A stretch of 14,139 bases of DNA from Desulfobacterales bacterium (lineage in GTDB: Bacteria > Desulfobacterota > Desulfobacteria > Desulfobacterales > JAHEIW01): positions 1 to 14,139 of the forward strand of contig JAQYWI010000144.1 of the NCBI GenBank assembly GCA_030145015.1, given 5' to 3'. The position numbers and the translations under genes are program-made. The notes beneath the pieces are model-generated. The model ran no database searches, was not told where the DNA came from, and worked only from the letters and a program-made list of their open reading frames with translations. This document shows positions 12,448 through 14,139 of this stretch, piece by piece. The stretch's first letter is position 1; each line of letters opens with the position of its first letter.

Positions 12448-13491
12448 ATGAAATACCGTTATCTTGGAAACTCCGGCCTTTTGGTGTCGCGCCTGTCCCT
12501 GGGGACCATGACCTTCGGAGCCCCGGATTGGGGATGCGATGAAAAAGACGCCCATGCCATCATCAGGACTTACATCGAAGCGGGGGGCAATTCTATCGAC
12601 ATTGCCGATATTTACGCCGGAGGACGATCCGAGGAGATCGTTGGAACCCTCATGCCCGAACTGAATCGCGACGGGCTCATAATCGCAAGTAAGTTTTCGC
12701 TGCCGTCGGGTCCGGCAATCGCGCAGTTCGGTGCCAACCGCAAACAGATCGTTTCATCATGTGAAAAGAGCCTGAAACGCCTGAAAACCGAGTATATCGA
12801 CCTTTACCACATTCATGTCCCCGATCCAATAACGCCCTATGAGGAAACCCTGCGGGCCATGGATGATCTCGTGCGCCAGGGTAAGGTTCGGTATACCGGA
12901 TCCAGCATGTTATTTGGATGGCAGCTGGCCAAGGCGCAAGGCGTATCCGCAGCGTACAACCTGGAAAAAATGGTGGCCGGTCAATACATCTACAGCCTGA
13001 TACACAGGGAACTGGAAAGGGAAGCCATGCCGGCGGCGATCGATGCAGGGATCGGAATCACCTGTTTCAGTCCGCTGGGCGGCGGACTGTTGACGGGAAA
13101 ATACAAGGGACAGAAGGAACCGGAAAAAGGGACCCGCGCTTCATTTCGGACCGAAGTGGACGGCCCGCGGTTCTGGCACTCCACAGGGTATAAAACCGCC
13201 GAAATTGTGGAGGATGTCTCCAGGAAATCCGGCATACCCATGGCCAAGCTCGCCATTGCCTGGCCATTGGGACGGAAGTTCGTTACATCCGTGATCATCG
13301 GTGCTAAAAACCTCGGCCAGTTCAAGGAGAACATGGAGCCCGCCGACTGGGATATGCCGCAAGACGTGTGGAATGAATTAGAAGAAAGGACCCGCCCCCG
13401 GGAGGAATACCTGACCTGGTACAATAAATTCAATTACGATCGCTTTTTCGCTGCAAGCGAGTTTCATAACCCGGAAGTTGAACTGATTTAA
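12448..13491 (+). CDS. Aldo/keto reductase
   Basis: NAD(P)H-dependent carbonyl reductase of the AKR superfamily, with a TIM barrel of 347 residues. The catalytic tetrad is present: Asp51, Tyr56 (DIADIYAGG), Lys82 (ASKFS) and His123 (YHIHVPDP). Also present are the N-terminal YLGNSGLLVSRLSLGTM signature, the cofactor segment CFSPLGGGLLTGKY, and the late IIGAKNLGQ(F)KEN motif. AAAGGAGG precedes the ATG by 5 nt. It lies 91 bp after the RidA-family gene; a weak dyad (ACAGGTT/AACCTGT) is in the gap, but there is no terminator. The family most resembles the YhdN/potassium-channel-beta-like oxidoreductases, and the substrate cannot be read from sequence. Context suggests an oxo or hydroxy acid or aldehyde linked to the dehydratase, which is a guess. 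Confidence 0.93.
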   Translation: MKYRYLGNSGLLVSRLSLGTMTFGAPDWGCDEKDAHAIIRTYIEAGGNSIDIADIYAGGRSEEIVGTLMPELNRDGLIIASKFSLPSGPAIAQFGANRKQIVSSCEKSLKRLKTEYIDLYHIHVPDPITPYEETLRAMDDLVRQGKVRYTGSSMLFGWQLAKAQGVSAAYNLEKMVAGQYIYSLIHRELEREAMPAAIDAGIGITCFSPLGGGLLTGKYKGQKEPEKGTRASFRTEVDGPRFWHSTGYKTAEIVEDVSRKSGIPMAKLAIAWPLGRKFVTSVIIGAKNLGQFKENMEPADWDMPQDVWNELEERTRPREEYLTWYNKFNYDRFFAASEFHNPEVELI

Positions 13492-13515
13492 ATCCGTTTA
13501 AAATTAAACCCTTTT

Positions 13516-13564
13516 AGCCTGAACCCGTTGCGGTCATGCGGCGGGTTCAGGCTTCCTTTTTTTT
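13516..13564 (+). terminator. Intrinsic terminator after the aldo/keto reductase
   Basis: Twelve-bp perfect stem AGCCTGAACCCG / CGGGTTCAGGCT, 14-base loop, then TCC and eight T on the plus strand. The loop contains the stop codon of the converging DUF1537 gene, and one arm encodes part of that protein's C-terminal tail. On the minus strand no T-run follows, so it works mainly for the plus strand. Confidence 0.88.
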
Positions 13565-14139
13565 CCCAAATCCGCTTTCAGTTGCCGAACCACATCGACC
13601 AGAGCATCGGCATTACCGACATTACCCGGAAAAACAATATAAGCCAGATTCGGAAAACGGCTTTCAGCGCCCAGCTTCCAGACCGGAACACCCGGCAGGA
13701 TCTGACCGCTGATCAAAGCCTTTTTGACGTTTAATGCTTGCGTGGCGATATCACTGGAGGTTATGCCGCCTTTCGCCAGGATGTAACGCGGGGCTGTTTT
13801 AATGCGCTTTACGATGGAGACCAGTCCTTGCGAAACTTTTTGCCCGATCTCCAGGCTCGTCCCGGCGTCTTTGGCGGTTATCAGTTGGCGGCCGGTGAAA
13901 ATAACGATGTCGTTACCTTTGTGCAGTGCCTGATCCACTTCTTTGACCACCCGACTGATCTCATCTTCGCGAAGCTGATCGTTAAGTAGCCCGGCGACAT
14001 TTATCTCGGTGTGTAAAATATCCGTATTGGAAAGAAGTGAATTGACCTGATCGGTGCTGCGCGGGACATAAGAACCGACCACAATCAGACCACCGCCGGC
14101 ATGTGTCAATTTCAGATCTGATTGCGTAAGAAGTGGACG
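13534..14139 (-). CDS. DUF1537 / four-carbon acid sugar kinase family, C-terminal part
   Basis: ATP-dependent kinase family (OtnK, DtnK and relatives) that phosphorylates threonate, erythronate or 3-oxo-tetronate. The frame is open from the right edge to the TGA at 13534; 201 codons are visible, mostly the C-terminal nucleotide-binding domain. Diagnostic are LAKGGITSSDIATQAL and the GVPVWKLG...FPGNVGNADAL stretch that ends the family. The N-terminal substrate domain is outside the window, so the substrate subgroup cannot be assigned. A TTG at 14109 is inside the domain and is not a start. It converges on the aldo/keto reductase with 42 bp between stop codons, and its last codons lie within the shared terminator hairpin. 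The tail is Lys/Arg/Pro-rich (GKKRKPEPAA). Confidence 0.88.
   Translation of the reverse strand, partial: RPLLTQSDLKLTHAGGGLIVVGSYVPRSTDQVNSLLSNTDILHTEINVAGLLNDQLREDEISRVVKEVDQALHKGNDIVIFTGRQLITAKDAGTSLEIGQKVSQGLVSIVKRIKTAPRYILAKGGITSSDIATQALNVKKALISGQILPGVPVWKLGAESRFPNLAYIVFPGNVGNADALVDVVRQLKADLGKKRKPEPAA

Noticed and set aside
1..14139. CRISPR array, tRNA, rRNA, transposase gene or prophage
   Set aside because: No regular repeat-spacer pattern, no tRNA-like or rRNA-like segment, and no transposase or phage protein in any frame that I could read.

Overview
The window reads as a chromosomal segment of an anaerobic bacterium, most likely of the Desulfobacterota (Desulfobacterales-type). That placement is an inference. 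It rests on near-50% GC, an oxygen-sensitive 4-hydroxybutyryl-CoA-dehydratase-type [4Fe-4S]/flavin enzyme, phased ACTTTAG-type intergenic repeats, and the aromatic gene order. No rRNA or tRNA gene is present to fix the taxonomy.

Layout. Positions 1-4153 (minus strand) hold an aromatic common-pathway operon. In transcription order it is a Phe/Tyr-rich leader peptide, two intrinsic terminators, a type I DAHP synthase, aroB, a stand-alone AroQ-type chorismate mutase, aroE and aroA, which runs off the left edge. Positions 4462-10080 (minus strand) hold the tryptophan operon. In transcription order it is a TTGACA promoter, a leader peptide with three consecutive Trp codons, two intrinsic terminators, then trpE, trpG, trpD, trpC, trpF and trpA. 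Several trp genes overlap by 8-17 bp. No trpB lies between trpF and trpA, and TrpA is altered at the loop that normally touches TrpB. Positions 10416-13491 (plus strand) hold an AbfD-family dehydratase, a RidA/YjgF-family protein that lacks the catalytic arginine, and an aldo/keto reductase, ending at a strong terminator. A converging DUF1537 (four-carbon acid sugar kinase family) gene enters from the right edge.

How it works together. The two minus-strand operons supply chorismate and then split it towards Trp (trp operon) and Phe/Tyr (chorismate mutase). Each begins with a classical ribosome-mediated attenuator whose leader peptide matches its end products: Trp-Trp-Trp for trpE-A, and six Phe plus four Tyr for the DAHP synthase operon. 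Both attenuators carry two tandem intrinsic terminators instead of one. The aro attenuator can be drawn base by base. The trp leader seems to be leaderless or nearly so.

The most unusual item is a pair of 147-bp intergenic elements, one at the 3' end of trpA and one, inverted, just upstream of the dehydratase. They align without a gap at about 69% identity (my hand count). They share the same three-part hairpin, and differences in the arms are largely compensated, so their fold appears to be under selection or to be maintained by a mobilising enzyme.
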